From G963666935 sp963666935 (GTDB taxonomy: Bacteria; Bacillota; Clostridia; Christensenellales; CAG-138), in the NCBI GenBank assembly GCA_963666935.1, contig OY762936.1, positions 1,736,001 to 1,800,000 on the forward strand: 64,000 nt of DNA. Direction: 5' to 3'. The notes beneath the pieces are model-generated. The model was not told the DNA's origin, did no database searches, and saw only the letters and a list, made by a program, of their open reading frames with translations. The translations under genes were made by a program, and so were the position numbers. Shown here piece after piece: positions 41,544 through 51,267 of this stretch (positions within the stretch are counted from its first letter, which is position 1; every line of letters starts with the position of its first letter).

Positions 41544-42200
41544 TCAAGCTTCCCCGCGCATCATACGAATGACCCCTGCAGGATCCGTGGCGTCCACCAC
41601 CGCATGCCCCGCCACCAGAACCGTGGCGCCCGCCGCCACGATGCTACGGAAGTTCTCTAAATTGACGCCGCCATCCACCTGAATCTCAGGCGCGACGCCC
41701 AACTGCACCGCCCGATTGGCGATGACCTCGATTTTACGCAAGGATTGAGGCAGAAACTTCTGGCCGCCAAAACCGGGATTCACGGACATGATCAGAATCA
41801 GATCTGCGTCCTCGTAAATGTACTCCAGCGCCTGATGGGGCGTAGCTGGATTGAGGCTCACCCCCGCCTTCATGCCCGCGTCACGGATGCTGCGCAGCAC
41901 CCGCTGCAAGTGCGTACAGCCGGGAGATTCCACATGCACCGTCAGATAATCCGCCCCGGCCTCCGCAAATCGTGTCACATAGGGCGTGGGATCATACACC
42001 ATCAGATGCACATCCAGCGGAAGTTTTGTGATTTTTCGTATATCGCGTACTGTGGACTGGCCAAAGCTCATGTTGGGCACAAACACGTTATCCATAATAT
42101 CCAAATGAATCCAGTCCGCACCGGAATGGTTCAACATGCGTATGGTATTCCCGATTTCGCAGAAATCAGCCGTTAGAATTGACGGTGATATTTTTACCAT
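41544..42200 (-). CDS. rpe: ribulose-phosphate 3-epimerase
   Basis: This 218-residue TIM-barrel epimerase has SPSILTADF, IHLDIMDNVFVPN, DVHLMVYDP, MSVNPGFGGQKF and QVDGGVNLENF. It interconverts ribulose-5-phosphate and xylulose-5-phosphate in the pentose phosphate pathway and needs a divalent metal. ATG 42200 has GGAGGAAG just upstream; longer frames run into the acetyltransferase gene. Confidence 0.96.
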   Translation of the reverse strand: MVKISPSILTADFCEIGNTIRMLNHSGADWIHLDIMDNVFVPNMSFGQSTVRDIRKITKLPLDVHLMVYDPTPYVTRFAEAGADYLTVHVESPGCTHLQRVLRSIRDAGMKAGVSLNPATPHQALEYIYEDADLILIMSVNPGFGGQKFLPQSLRKIEVIANRAVQLGVAPEIQVDGGVNLENFRSIVAAGATVLVAGHAVVDATDPAGVIRMMRGEA

Positions 42201-42255
42201 GGTCTTCCTCCGCGCTCTTATTTCGAACTTATGATACCTTTTTCTATTCCTACTG

Positions 42256-42741
42256 TCAAACCCGCTTCTGAAACGCGATGCGCTCGGCACCATCCTCCTG
42301 ATAGATGATGCCACAGCGTGTAAACCCCATTTTATTCATGAGACCCTGCATGGGGATATTATCCCGGTGGGTGTCCAGACGGATATTGCCGTACTGCTGC
42401 AAGCACCAGTTCAGGCAATAAGCCGCAACACCCTTCCGGCCGTTTACCGAGGCCATACGATGCACCACAGCGTAGGGCGCTTCATCCAGCCACTGCCCCT
42501 CATAGATCTTCAAATACGTTGGCTCCACGCCTTCCTGCAAAAAAAACACGCACGCCAGCTCGCCGTCCGCATAGCACACATAGCTATTGCCGTTCTGAAT
42601 ATCTTTCTCCACCAACTCCCTTTTGGGATACCCATTGGCCCATTGCGCGTGATTCCCGTTTTGCCGCATATACTGCCGACCGGCATCATAGAGCGCCATC
42701 ACGGCATCCAAATCTTCAATTCTTGTTCTGCATATTTCCAT
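42256..42741 (-). CDS. GNAT-family N-acetyltransferase
   Basis: This 161-residue protein begins ICRTRIEDLDAVMALYDAGR and has a C-terminal RLDTHRDNIPMQGLMNKMGF, which is the acetyl-CoA/helix region of the GNAT fold. The substrate is unknown. ATG 42741 has GGAGG 5 bases upstream. It lies 10 bases after the DUF819 gene and 55 bases before rpe, all on the same strand, so one transcript is possible. Confidence 0.8.
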   Translation of the reverse strand: MEICRTRIEDLDAVMALYDAGRQYMRQNGNHAQWANGYPKRELVEKDIQNGNSYVCYADGELACVFFLQEGVEPTYLKIYEGQWLDEAPYAVVHRMASVNGRKGVAAYCLNWCLQQYGNIRLDTHRDNIPMQGLMNKMGFTRCGIIYQEDGAERIAFQKRV

Positions 42742-42751
42742 AGTGCCTCCG

Positions 42752-43930
42752 TCAAAGAATATAATACAGCGCCACCCCAAAGGCCGTTCCAATCGCATAA
42801 CCCAGCGCACCGCAAATCAGACCGGGAGCCGTAAGACGATCATTCTTGAGCTGGCTGGTAACCGCTGGGACAAAAGCCGGGCCGTAGATGCCCGCCGTCA
42901 TAGTGACAATCGTACAGTCTGCGTCGATACCAAGAAATTTTGATATTATCACATGAATCAGAGCAGCAGCCAGAGTGATGACAGAAAACAGCAACAAGAT
43001 TTTATGGAATTCCGTACTCAGACGGGACAAATCGAAACTGCTGGCCAGCGCAAAGGAGAACACCAGAATCAGGTACTGGCCCACCAGCGTATTTTCCCGC
43101 ACCTCTCGCACCTTCTTGCAAAAGGAAAAGACAATTCCCAGCAACGTAGCCGTTACCATAATCCCGGGCACCAGATGATCCACCAGCGTTCCTTCCTGCG
43201 CCCCGCGTACCAGCCATAGTAACACCCCTGCGCCCACACCGACGACCAAAATTGCCAGCGATAGCAGCACGTTGCGCACAATACCCCTGTTCCAAGTTCC
43301 ATTCTGCAGCACATCCACGTTGGTAGCGTGCTTCCCGGCCTTAATATAGGAGTCCTGCACGGATGAGACGCGCAAAATTTTTAAAAGCAACGGCTTGGAA
43401 AGAAGCAGGATGAACACGTAGAAGATTCCGCCAATCATCATATCCGCAAGATTCCCTAGAGCGATCGCACCGTTATCCACTTTCAGGATTGCACCGATGG
43501 CGTTAAAGTTGGGGGTTCCTCCGGTGTACAGGCCCGTGGACATAGCACACAGCTCCTTTCCCCATTGAAATCCGCCACCGTAAAAATAGCTCGCCGCTAT
43601 GACCACAAGAACCACGGAAACCACTAGGCTACCGAAAGAGAGAAGAACTGCTCGCGTGAGTTTTTTGACTTCTTTGAGATTACTTCCAAAGAGTAACAGC
43701 GGAACGGCAACGCCAATCGCCGCATAGCTTCCGATTTCCCCAATATCGCTGTTGAGAGCGAAGTCAACCCCTAAAAGATTCACAACATAGATTGCTAGCG
43801 CTAAAAGAATACCGAAAAAGTACGCAATGCCGATTGTACCGAACAGCCGCGTAATTTTATTATCCCGATATTTGAGAATCAACGCGGGCACCGCAAAAAT
43901 TGCCACAAGTTGAAGCACGCTTACTATCAT
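42752..43930 (-). CDS. DUF819 family integral membrane protein
   Basis: This 392-residue protein has about ten membrane segments. The pattern CAMSTGLYTGGTPNFNAIGA and the later GPAFVPAVTSQLKND fit DUF819, a family distantly related to sodium-coupled carriers with no proven substrate. ATG 43930 has GGAGT upstream and starts directly with a membrane helix; a longer frame reaching 44158 crosses a terminator hairpin and is rejected. The long terminator-bearing leader before it suggests conditional expression. Confidence 0.82.
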   Translation of the reverse strand: MIVSVLQLVAIFAVPALILKYRDNKITRLFGTIGIAYFFGILLALAIYVVNLLGVDFALNSDIGEIGSYAAIGVAVPLLLFGSNLKEVKKLTRAVLLSFGSLVVSVVLVVIAASYFYGGGFQWGKELCAMSTGLYTGGTPNFNAIGAILKVDNGAIALGNLADMMIGGIFYVFILLLSKPLLLKILRVSSVQDSYIKAGKHATNVDVLQNGTWNRGIVRNVLLSLAILVVGVGAGVLLWLVRGAQEGTLVDHLVPGIMVTATLLGIVFSFCKKVREVRENTLVGQYLILVFSFALASSFDLSRLSTEFHKILLLFSVITLAAALIHVIISKFLGIDADCTIVTMTAGIYGPAFVPAVTSQLKNDRLTAPGLICGALGYAIGTAFGVALYYIL

Positions 43931-44280
43931 TCTATGACTCCAGATTTGACATAATATTTTAAATATTATAACACATGGATCCCTATTAAATCTCCCGAAA
44001 TAAAAAAAGCGGCTAAGCGCCGCTTTCGTAATTTTTTCATAGATTACAGTCCTTAGGATCCTCGCGGGGTCCCCGTCGCACCGCCAGAATATCTCCCTGC
44101 TTTGGCCGTAGCACCTTCCCGCCACCGTATTGAGAAAATCCGCAGGCTCTGAGCCCATCCCTTCCCAAATTTCAGGCCCTGCATAGCCCCTTGGAAATAT
44201 GTACGAATGATATGGCGCGCCCCCATCTCAAGTTGATGAAATTTTGCTAGACACTTGGGTTCTTATCAATAGCGCTCCCA
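43931..44280 (-). promoter_or_regulatory. long leader with internal terminator upstream of the DUF819 gene (riboswitch-like)
   Basis: About 260 GC-rich bases on the minus strand (44290 to 44027) with no credible gene end in a terminator that lies 76 bases before the DUF819 ATG. Several helices can be drawn, including GGGGACCCC, and GTAAT/ATTAC which immediately precedes the terminator stem. I compared it by eye with T-box, S-box, cobalamin, FMN, lysine, glycine and ZTP patterns and found no match. It could be a riboswitch of a class I do not recognise, or the 3' part of an unidentified RNA. Confidence 0.4.
44002..44026 (-). terminator. terminator in the leader of the DUF819 gene
   Basis: On the minus strand AAAGCGGC pairs perfectly with GCCGCTTT around a 5-base loop, followed by seven T residues. 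No minus-strand protein gene lies upstream for it to serve. Confidence 0.8.
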
Positions 44281-44431
44281 TGATTTTCTTTATGATTAAT
44301 ATATCAATCCCGCATGGCATTTTTCATACATAATGTCTATATTATTATTGGGTGTTTCTTATATATAATATAAATATTACAATAATGATTGTATTCTTCC
44401 TAATATGTCCTATACTTTCGGGAGGCGCGCT
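44281..44431 (+). other. AT-rich spacer before the PucR-type gene
   Basis: These 150 AT-rich bases contain several TATAAT-like boxes (for example around 44362-44367), so the promoter of the PucR-type gene is probably here. No single best promoter can be chosen. Confidence 0.4.
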
Positions 44432-45631
44432 ATGTCGATTGCAATTGAAAATGACGCCATGTTCCACGAACTGCAAAACAAGCTTTTTGCGGCGTATTTA
44501 GATTTTGAAAGTCTCGACCGGGTTTGCGAGATTATGTCCGAACACCTAGGTTATGACTTCGCGATTGTAGATACTTTGTATGAAGAACTGGGGCGCACCA
44601 AGCGCAGGAAGCTCCATGCAGATGAGCTGCCCCCGCTTAACGCCTACAAACTTTTGATCAACATTGAGACAGAAGTGGCTCTGTATGGCTTTTTGCTGGC
44701 AAATCCGCCGGAAAGGCTTGACATCGAAATCGAATCCTCCCTGCTTAGGCAGTGCGTGATCATGCCCATCGTACTATGGTTCGACAGGCTGACCACAATC
44801 CAGGCCTCCAACCAGCGGTTTCGAGACAACATGCTCTGGAGCCTCATTAACGACGAGCAGCCGTTTACCGACACCATCAAAGCAGAAGGACAGGCACTGG
44901 GGCTTTTTCAGACGGACTCGTATATCTGTATTACCGGACGTATCGGCATATTCGACGGTGAAGTTCAACGTTCTAAAACTGATGAGCGACAATGGTTTAT
45001 CAAAAGCCTGCTCACAATCCAGAACCACACCCAGAAAATTGCAGATAAGATCAGTCGGCATATCATGTTCACTTACCAGCAGGATATCTACATCATCTTT
45101 CTGGAGTATAGGCAAAGTGATACGGAACAGTTCGTGTACTTCTTTCTCAATGCCCTTGAGAGCAAACTGAAACACATTTTTGGCAATGTAAAGTTCGCCT
45201 GGGGAATTGGAGAGATCCCCAACGGGCCTACGGACTTCCATTGTAGCTATATTAACTCCCGGCTTGCGCTGGATACCTGCTATTCGGAAAATGGCTTTGG
45301 CCACCGATACTCTTATAAAGACGCCCGCCTCTTCCAGATGATTTACGTGCTCAGGCAGCATCCCAATATTGTGGCCATGTCCGAGCGGGCACTCGTGAGC
45401 CTTATGGAATATGACAGGAAAAAAAACAGTTCCCTTTTAGATACCTTTCGGTGCTATGTGCAGAACAACCAAAATACTGCCAAAACTGCGCAGATGCTTT
45501 ACCTTCATAGGCAGACGCTGCTCTACCGCCTTAAGAAAATTGAGGCGCTCACCGGGATTTCCCTTTCCAACCATGAGGAAGTTCTGTTTTTGGAGGTGTG
45601 CATCAAGATCTATTGCGACGCATGCTGCTGA
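44432..45631 (+). CDS. PucR-family transcriptional regulator
   Basis: The 399-residue protein ends in the PucR C-terminal helix-turn-helix: LLDTFRCYVQNNQNTAKTAQ followed by LYLHRQTLLYRLKKIEALTG. The middle (about 150-290) is the GGDEF-like region common in this family, and the N-terminus (1-120) is a sensory part without recognised ligand residues. ATG 44432 has GGGAGG upstream. It is divergent from the DUF819 gene, so it may regulate that transporter-like protein. Confidence 0.87.
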   Translation: MSIAIENDAMFHELQNKLFAAYLDFESLDRVCEIMSEHLGYDFAIVDTLYEELGRTKRRKLHADELPPLNAYKLLINIETEVALYGFLLANPPERLDIEIESSLLRQCVIMPIVLWFDRLTTIQASNQRFRDNMLWSLINDEQPFTDTIKAEGQALGLFQTDSYICITGRIGIFDGEVQRSKTDERQWFIKSLLTIQNHTQKIADKISRHIMFTYQQDIYIIFLEYRQSDTEQFVYFFLNALESKLKHIFGNVKFAWGIGEIPNGPTDFHCSYINSRLALDTCYSENGFGHRYSYKDARLFQMIYVLRQHPNIVAMSERALVSLMEYDRKKNSSLLDTFRCYVQNNQNTAKTAQMLYLHRQTLLYRLKKIEALTGISLSNHEEVLFLEVCIKIYCDACC

Positions 45632-45650
45632 TAATCAATACACATAACTA

Positions 45651-45680
45651 AAACAAGCCATCCGCATGGATGGCTTGTTT
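45651..45680. terminator. bidirectional terminator
   Basis: AAACAAGCCATCC and GGATGGCTTGTTT form a perfect 13-bp stem with a GCAT loop, between the convergent PucR-type and aminotransferase genes. Confidence 0.88.
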
Positions 45681-45688
45681 GTTATTCT

Positions 45689-46966
45689 TTAGTACATCCC
45701 CAGCATTTTTTCTACGGCCGCCAGTTTCAGGCTGGCACAGAAAACTTCCATGGCCTCCTTGAGCTCCTCCGCCGGCGGGTAGCTGGGAGCGATGCGCAGA
45801 TTAGAATCCTGTGGGTCCTTCCCATAAGGGTAGGTTGCTCCAGCTCCCGTCATGATCACTCCTGCCTCTTTGGCCAGCAGGTTGGTGCGTTTGGCGCAAC
45901 CTGGCATAGTATTGAGGCTGACAAAGTAACCGCCCTTAGGGGAATGCCAGCCGGCAATACCCAGGGGCGCAATTTCCCGCTCCAAACAATCCAGCACCAC
46001 CTGAAATTTTGGAGCCAGGAAGGCCGCCTGCTTTTTCATATGCGCCAAAGTGGTTTTCATGTCCTTAAGAAAAAGCACATGGCGGAGCTGATTGATTTTG
46101 TCGTAACTAATGGTCTGTATGCCGATGAGTTTGTTCATATATGCCATATTGTCCGCGCTACAAGCAAAGCAGGAAATTCCCCCGCCCGGGAAAGTGATCT
46201 TGGAGGTTGATGCAAACTCGAACACCATATCGGGATTCCCCGCCGCACGGCACTCAGAAAGAATATCCCGAAAGGGAACGAATTCACCCTCGAACTCGTG
46301 GATGCAGTAGGCATTGTCCCACATGAGAAGGAAGTCCTTGGCCGCAGGCTTGAGATGCGTAATGCGCTCCACTGTGCGATCACTGTAAATGATACCGTCC
46401 GGATTGGAATATTTTGGGACGCACCACATGCCCTTGACGGCAGGATCGCGAACCAAATCCTCCACCATGCCCATATCCGGGCCCCCGTCGGTCATGGGAA
46501 TGTTGATCATCTCCATACCGAAAGATTCGCAGATCTTGAAGTGGCGGTCATAACCCGGTACAGGGCAGAGGAACTTAACCTTGTCCAGCTTGGACCAAGG
46601 TTTTTCCGAATGAAGCAGGCCATGGGTATAGGCCTTGGAAATCGTATCGTACATCAACGTCAGACTGGCATTTCCGCCGCAAAAGATCTCTTCGGGCTTT
46701 GTGCCTAATATCTCCGCAAACAGCTTTTTGCAGGACGGCAGCCCATCCATAACGCCATAGTTGCAGGCATTAATGCCATCCATTTCAAAATTGCCATTTT
46801 GGGGCAAGTCAAACAGGCCATTGGAAAGCGCCACCTGCGCATTTGCGGGCTTTCCGCGAGACATGTCGAGCTTCAGGCCTTTTGCCTTGCTTTTTTCATA
46901 TTCGGTTTTGGCCTGCTGATAGAATTCTCGCAGTTCCGCCTCTGACATTTGGAAAAGCTGTTTCAT
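45689..46966 (-). CDS. class I aminotransferase, aspartate aminotransferase subgroup Ic
   Basis: This 425-residue PLP enzyme has KGLKLDMSRGKPANAQ at the start, GNASLTLMYDT in the cofactor phosphate region, WDNAYCIHEF, and the PLP lysine in FASTSKITFPGGG. This pattern belongs to the Asp_aminotransf group (PF12897), whose characterised members use aspartate. GGACATAGCC precedes the ATG, a poor ribosome site. It is a single gene. Confidence 0.9.
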   Translation of the reverse strand: MKQLFQMSEAELREFYQQAKTEYEKSKAKGLKLDMSRGKPANAQVALSNGLFDLPQNGNFEMDGINACNYGVMDGLPSCKKLFAEILGTKPEEIFCGGNASLTLMYDTISKAYTHGLLHSEKPWSKLDKVKFLCPVPGYDRHFKICESFGMEMINIPMTDGGPDMGMVEDLVRDPAVKGMWCVPKYSNPDGIIYSDRTVERITHLKPAAKDFLLMWDNAYCIHEFEGEFVPFRDILSECRAAGNPDMVFEFASTSKITFPGGGISCFACSADNMAYMNKLIGIQTISYDKINQLRHVLFLKDMKTTLAHMKKQAAFLAPKFQVVLDCLEREIAPLGIAGWHSPKGGYFVSLNTMPGCAKRTNLLAKEAGVIMTGAGATYPYGKDPQDSNLRIAPSYPPAEELKEAMEVFCASLKLAAVEKMLGMY

Positions 46967-47079
46967 GGCTATGTCCTCCGATTCACTTGTTATTTGCCAT
47001 TATAGGGAGAATATCCTCACAAGTAAAGGAGGAATCCGGAAAATCTCATTCCGGTTAATTATATCCTCATTACAAATTC

Positions 47080-48462
47080 TTACGGATCTGCTTGCATTAT
47101 CACGGGAATTGGCGCGGCTTTTCGCATCAGCCGCCGCCATACCAACAGCAGGCCGCCGGTCTGCAGCAGCAACGTGATGCTCCAACTCACCGGAAAGCTA
47201 TAGGCCAGCAAGATCAACTGAGGATTCGCTGCAAAGATAGTATAGATCCAGATAATCCTGACAGCACATACTCCTATGATGGCAAGGCCCATTGGAAGTA
47301 GGGAGTTCCCCATGCCGCGCATAGCTCCAACCTCTACATCCGCAAATGCATAAATGAAGTAAGTTGCACATAGCACCCGGAACATCTGTACGCCCACTTG
47401 CACCACAGCCGGATCACTGGTAAAAAGGCCGATAATCCTATCCGCAAAGAAAAAGCCTGTTGCGCCCATCCCCAAGGCGATTGCCATGGAACAGCCGCAA
47501 GAAATGAAAATTCCCTTCTTGACTCGGTCATACTTCCCGGCTCCTACGTTCTGTCCCGTAAAGGCCAGATTCGTCTGCGTAATTGCATTGATAGCCATAT
47601 AGATATAATTATCTGCGTTAGCGGAAGCGGCACACCCCGCCATAACCACGGGCCCCATGGAATTGATGGCGGACTGTAAGATGAGATTCATCAGAGCAAA
47701 GAGAGAACCATTCACTCCTGCTGGAACGCCAATGCGCACGATTTCCCACAAGTGGCTCTTATATATCCGCATGGAACGCAGATCCAGGTGCATGTTCCCT
47801 TCCGAACGAATGAAACTAAGAACCACCAACGTTGCAGAGACATACTGCGAAATCACCGTGGCCAGCGCCACACCAGCTACGCTCATATTCAGTTTCAGCA
47901 CAAAGAACAAGTTAAGGCAAACGTTGAGGATACCTGCAACCGCTAGGTATTTCAGCGGCCGTCGTGAATCCCCCATGCCGCGCATGGCTCCGGCACCGAA
48001 ATTATAAATCAGAGATGCCGGTATACCGAGGAAGTAAACGCGCAGGTACATAGTGGAGAGATCGATGACTTCTTTTGGAGAGTTTACCCACGTCAACATC
48101 CTACGCGCCATCAAAATGCCAAATATCGTGACGCATACGCCTGCCATCCCCGCAACAAGCAGGGCTGTTTGAAGACTTTTGTTGGCATTTTGATAATCGC
48201 GGGCGCCAAAATATTGCGCCACCACAACACTGACGCCGACAGACATACCCAAAAATATATAAGTCGAGATATTGATCACATGAGTTGTGGAACCCACTGC
48301 CGCCAATGCTACGCTGCCTGCGAATCTGCCAACCACCATAACGTTTATTGTTTGATAAAGCAGCTGTAGGATGTTGGTCAGGATTAGTGGCAGCGCATAG
48401 CGGATCATTCCGCTAAGCAGCGGGCCGTTGCACATGTCTATCTCATGTCGTCTGCCCAACAT
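47080..48462 (-). CDS. MATE family efflux transporter (third in tandem)
   Basis: The 460-residue protein has 12 predicted membrane helices in two MATE halves. It opens with EIDMCNGPLLSGMIRYALPL and has TINVMVVGRFAGSVALAAVGS, typical of the DinF/NorM-like clostridial branch. MATE pumps expel cationic drugs or metabolites against sodium or protons. It is the last and most diverged of three neighbours on the minus strand (apbE, then three MATE genes), 22 bases after the previous one. Confidence 0.93.
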   Translation of the reverse strand: MLGRRHEIDMCNGPLLSGMIRYALPLILTNILQLLYQTINVMVVGRFAGSVALAAVGSTTHVINISTYIFLGMSVGVSVVVAQYFGARDYQNANKSLQTALLVAGMAGVCVTIFGILMARRMLTWVNSPKEVIDLSTMYLRVYFLGIPASLIYNFGAGAMRGMGDSRRPLKYLAVAGILNVCLNLFFVLKLNMSVAGVALATVISQYVSATLVVLSFIRSEGNMHLDLRSMRIYKSHLWEIVRIGVPAGVNGSLFALMNLILQSAINSMGPVVMAGCAASANADNYIYMAINAITQTNLAFTGQNVGAGKYDRVKKGIFISCGCSMAIALGMGATGFFFADRIIGLFTSDPAVVQVGVQMFRVLCATYFIYAFADVEVGAMRGMGNSLLPMGLAIIGVCAVRIIWIYTIFAANPQLILLAYSFPVSWSITLLLQTGGLLLVWRRLMRKAAPIPVIMQADP

Positions 48463-48484
48463 GATTTTTGGTTCTCCTTTACAC

Positions 48485-49861
48485 CTATACTTCAGCTATC
48501 ACGAGCCTGGAATCAATATCGCTTTTGACCTTGCGCAGGGCGATTACACAGCCGACGCTTTGCAACAGCAGCACGACGAACCAAGACATCGGGTATCCAA
48601 TCGCCAGCATCAGCACCGAATGAAATTGCGCACAAATTGCATAGACCCATATGACACGTGGCACACAGGCACCGAACACGGAAGCCACCATGCTTATATA
48701 TGTATATCCCGTGCCCTGTATGGTTCCAACCACCACCTGCTCAATTCCCAGAATGAAATAGCCCATGCAGTATATGGCGAATATCTGTGCGCTCAGAGAA
48801 ATAACCTCCGGATTCGTCACATAAATCCCGAAGATGAGCCTGCGCGAAAGGTAGGCCAATATGCTCATAAGCACTATAATGCTCACCGTCATCCACATAC
48901 CGGTGGTCATGATTTTCCTAATCCGCCCATAGTTCTTGGCACCCACGTTCTGGCCCACAAAGGCCGTAACAGCCTGACCGATGCTTATCACCACGATGCA
49001 CATGAAGCCATCCACATTGTCAGCCGCCGCCCATGCCGCCACAACCGTAGAACCGAAGGCGTTCACCGCGGCTTGAATGATAACATTCGAAATCGAAAAC
49101 ATGGAGGTCTGTACCGCGGAAGGAAAACCAATACCTGCCACCCGCCCTAGCTCCACCTTGTTAATTTTCAGCCTGCGGAGGCTGAAATGGAGAATGCCGT
49201 CCATCTTCATCAGGCAGGCGATGACCATAAACGCGGAGACATATTGGGAAATGGTAGTTGCCCAGGCCACACCCGCAACATCCATATTGAACATAAGCAC
49301 AAAAAGTAAGTTCAAAATCACATGCAACAAACCTGAAATCATGAGAAATTGTAGCGGACGCCGCGTATCGCCATAGCCTCGAAGCGCTGCGGCTCCAAAG
49401 TTGTATATCAGCAGAGCCGGTGCGCCCACGATATAGATCCGCAGATACACGACTGCTTTTCCCAACACATCTGCAGGGGTATTCATTTGAACCAATATCG
49501 GCCTAGCAAACACGAAGAGACATCCGCCCAAGAATAGGCTCAGAATAAATCCGGAAAAAAAGCTAGTATGCAGCGCCTCATTGGCTTCCTTATCCTCTCC
49601 GGCACCACGATGCTGGGCGATGAGCACATTGAGGCCCACGGACAACGCAATGATGAAGTTGGTAAAGAGCTTGAGCACATTTGTGGTAGAACCTACCGCC
49701 GCAAGCGATTGACTCCCCACATACCGCCCGATGACCACCATATCGATGGCATTGTAGAGTAGCTGCAAAATACCGGTAAGTATCACTGGAATCGTAAAAA
49801 GCAACAGTCCTTGGACCAAGGGGCCGTTGCACATATCGATATCCTGTCGTCTTGAGAACAT
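48485..49861 (-). CDS. MATE family efflux transporter (second in tandem)
   Basis: This 458-residue MATE protein has 12 membrane helices. It shares the start DIDMCNGPLVQGLLLFTIPV and the block IDMVVIGRYVGSQSLAAVGS with its neighbours. It is closely related to the copy at 49876-51267; the segment RIYIVGAPA-LLIYNFGAAALR is nearly the same in both. Gaps of 14 and 22 bases tie the three genes into one transcript. Confidence 0.93.
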   Translation of the reverse strand: MFSRRQDIDMCNGPLVQGLLLFTIPVILTGILQLLYNAIDMVVIGRYVGSQSLAAVGSTTNVLKLFTNFIIALSVGLNVLIAQHRGAGEDKEANEALHTSFFSGFILSLFLGGCLFVFARPILVQMNTPADVLGKAVVYLRIYIVGAPALLIYNFGAAALRGYGDTRRPLQFLMISGLLHVILNLLFVLMFNMDVAGVAWATTISQYVSAFMVIACLMKMDGILHFSLRRLKINKVELGRVAGIGFPSAVQTSMFSISNVIIQAAVNAFGSTVVAAWAAADNVDGFMCIVVISIGQAVTAFVGQNVGAKNYGRIRKIMTTGMWMTVSIIVLMSILAYLSRRLIFGIYVTNPEVISLSAQIFAIYCMGYFILGIEQVVVGTIQGTGYTYISMVASVFGACVPRVIWVYAICAQFHSVLMLAIGYPMSWFVVLLLQSVGCVIALRKVKSDIDSRLVIAEV

Positions 49862-49875
49862 CTATTTACTTCCCC

Positions 49876-51267
49876 TCATACCCGCTCACATGCAGTTGGA
49901 ATTTGGAATTCGATTTTATCTTTAGTTTTGCGCATTGCGATGGCATAGCTCCCACACTGCAACAGCAAAGTCGTTAGCCATGATACAGGGTAAACTAGCG
50001 CCAGCGCCAACACGGTATCATACCGCGCACAGACTAGGTACACCCAGAGGATCCTCGGCGCACAAGTGCCAAAAATGGAGGCCGTCATGCTCAGGACCGT
50101 ATATCCTGTCCCTCGGATGGTACCCACCAGGGCCTGTTCCGTGCCGTAGATAAAATATCCCATGCAGTACACGGAAAAGATTTGCGCGCCCCAGAAGATG
50201 ACGTCCTGCTCCATCACATAGATGCCAATGATGGGTTTCCTGAGAAGATAGCCCACAGCGCTCAAGAATACCATAGCCCCCACTGCCATTATGAGGCTAG
50301 TGCGCGTGATCTTCTTTACGCGCTCATAGTTGCCAGCGCCCACATTCTGGCCAACAAAAGCTGTGGACGCCTGGGAAATGCTTATGATGGTAATGCACAT
50401 AAATCCATCCACATTCGAGGCTGCCGTCCAGGCCGCCATCACCACAGAACCAAAGGCATTCACCGCCGACTGGATAATAATATTCGAAATCGCAAACATT
50501 GAAATCTGAACGGCGGAGGGCAGGCCTATCTTGACCACCCGCATCAGCTCTGCCCAATTGATTTTCATCCCCCAAAGGGAAAAATGAAGATTCCCGCTCA
50601 TTCGCGCAAGGCACACCATCACCATGCAGGCAGATACGTACTGCGAAATAGTAGTAGCCCATGCGACACCCGCCACATCCCAATTGAATTTGAGCACGAA
50701 AAGCAGATTTAAGAGCACATGCAAAAGACCTGAAACCAGAAGGAATTTGAGAGGGTGCATAGTGTCCCCCACGGCCCGAAGCGCTGCGGCTCCAAAGTTG
50801 TAGAGAAGTATGGCCGGCGCACCCACAATGTAGATGCGCATATACACCACGGCCCTCTCCAACACGTCCGTCGGCGTATGCATCTGAATCAGGATCTGCC
50901 TTGCGAAGGCGAATACCAATCCGCCCAACAGTAAGCTCAGAAAAAATCCTGCATAGATGCAGGAGTACAGCGCTTGATTGGCCGCCTTGTCCTCCCGGGC
51001 GCCACAGTGCTGCGCAATGACCACGTTAAGTCCAAGTGACAGCCCGATCATAAAGGTGGTAATGAGCTTGAGCACATGGCTGGTGGCACCGACCGCTGCC
51101 AAAGACTGACTCCCCACATACCTGCCTACGACCGCCATATCGATGGCATTGTATAGGAGCTGCAAAATTCCCGTGATTACAATGGGAATTGCGTAACGTA
51201 TGACTTCTTTTACCAGAGGGCCGTTGCACATATCGATTTCGCGCCGATTTCGAAATAAAGGAATCAT
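49876..51267 (-). CDS. MATE family efflux transporter (first in tandem)
   Basis: This 463-residue MATE protein starts EIDMCNGPLVKEVIRYAIPI with the block IDMAVVGRYVGSQSLAAVGA. Its ATG overlaps the stop of apbE by one base (TAATG), indicating translational coupling with a flavin transferase gene. The nearest relative is the next gene downstream, so the pair probably arose by a recent duplication and the third copy by an older one. The substrate is unknown. Confidence 0.93.
   Translation of the reverse strand: MIPLFRNRREIDMCNGPLVKEVIRYAIPIVITGILQLLYNAIDMAVVGRYVGSQSLAAVGATSHVLKLITTFMIGLSLGLNVVIAQHCGAREDKAANQALYSCIYAGFFLSLLLGGLVFAFARQILIQMHTPTDVLERAVVYMRIYIVGAPAILLYNFGAAALRAVGDTMHPLKFLLVSGLLHVLLNLLFVLKFNWDVAGVAWATTISQYVSACMVMVCLARMSGNLHFSLWGMKINWAELMRVVKIGLPSAVQISMFAISNIIIQSAVNAFGSVVMAAWTAASNVDGFMCITIISISQASTAFVGQNVGAGNYERVKKITRTSLIMAVGAMVFLSAVGYLLRKPIIGIYVMEQDVIFWGAQIFSVYCMGYFIYGTEQALVGTIRGTGYTVLSMTASIFGTCAPRILWVYLVCARYDTVLALALVYPVSWLTTLLLQCGSYAIAMRKTKDKIEFQIPTACERV

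Noticed and set aside
43931..44158. 76-residue N-terminal extension of the DUF819 protein
   Set aside because: It would translate through a strong terminator hairpin. The family begins at the membrane helix starting at 43930, which has its own ribosome site.
48428..49150. 240-codon plus-strand frame opposite the second MATE gene
   Set aside because: Antisense shadow; His/Arg-rich composition reflects the reverse of membrane-protein codons.
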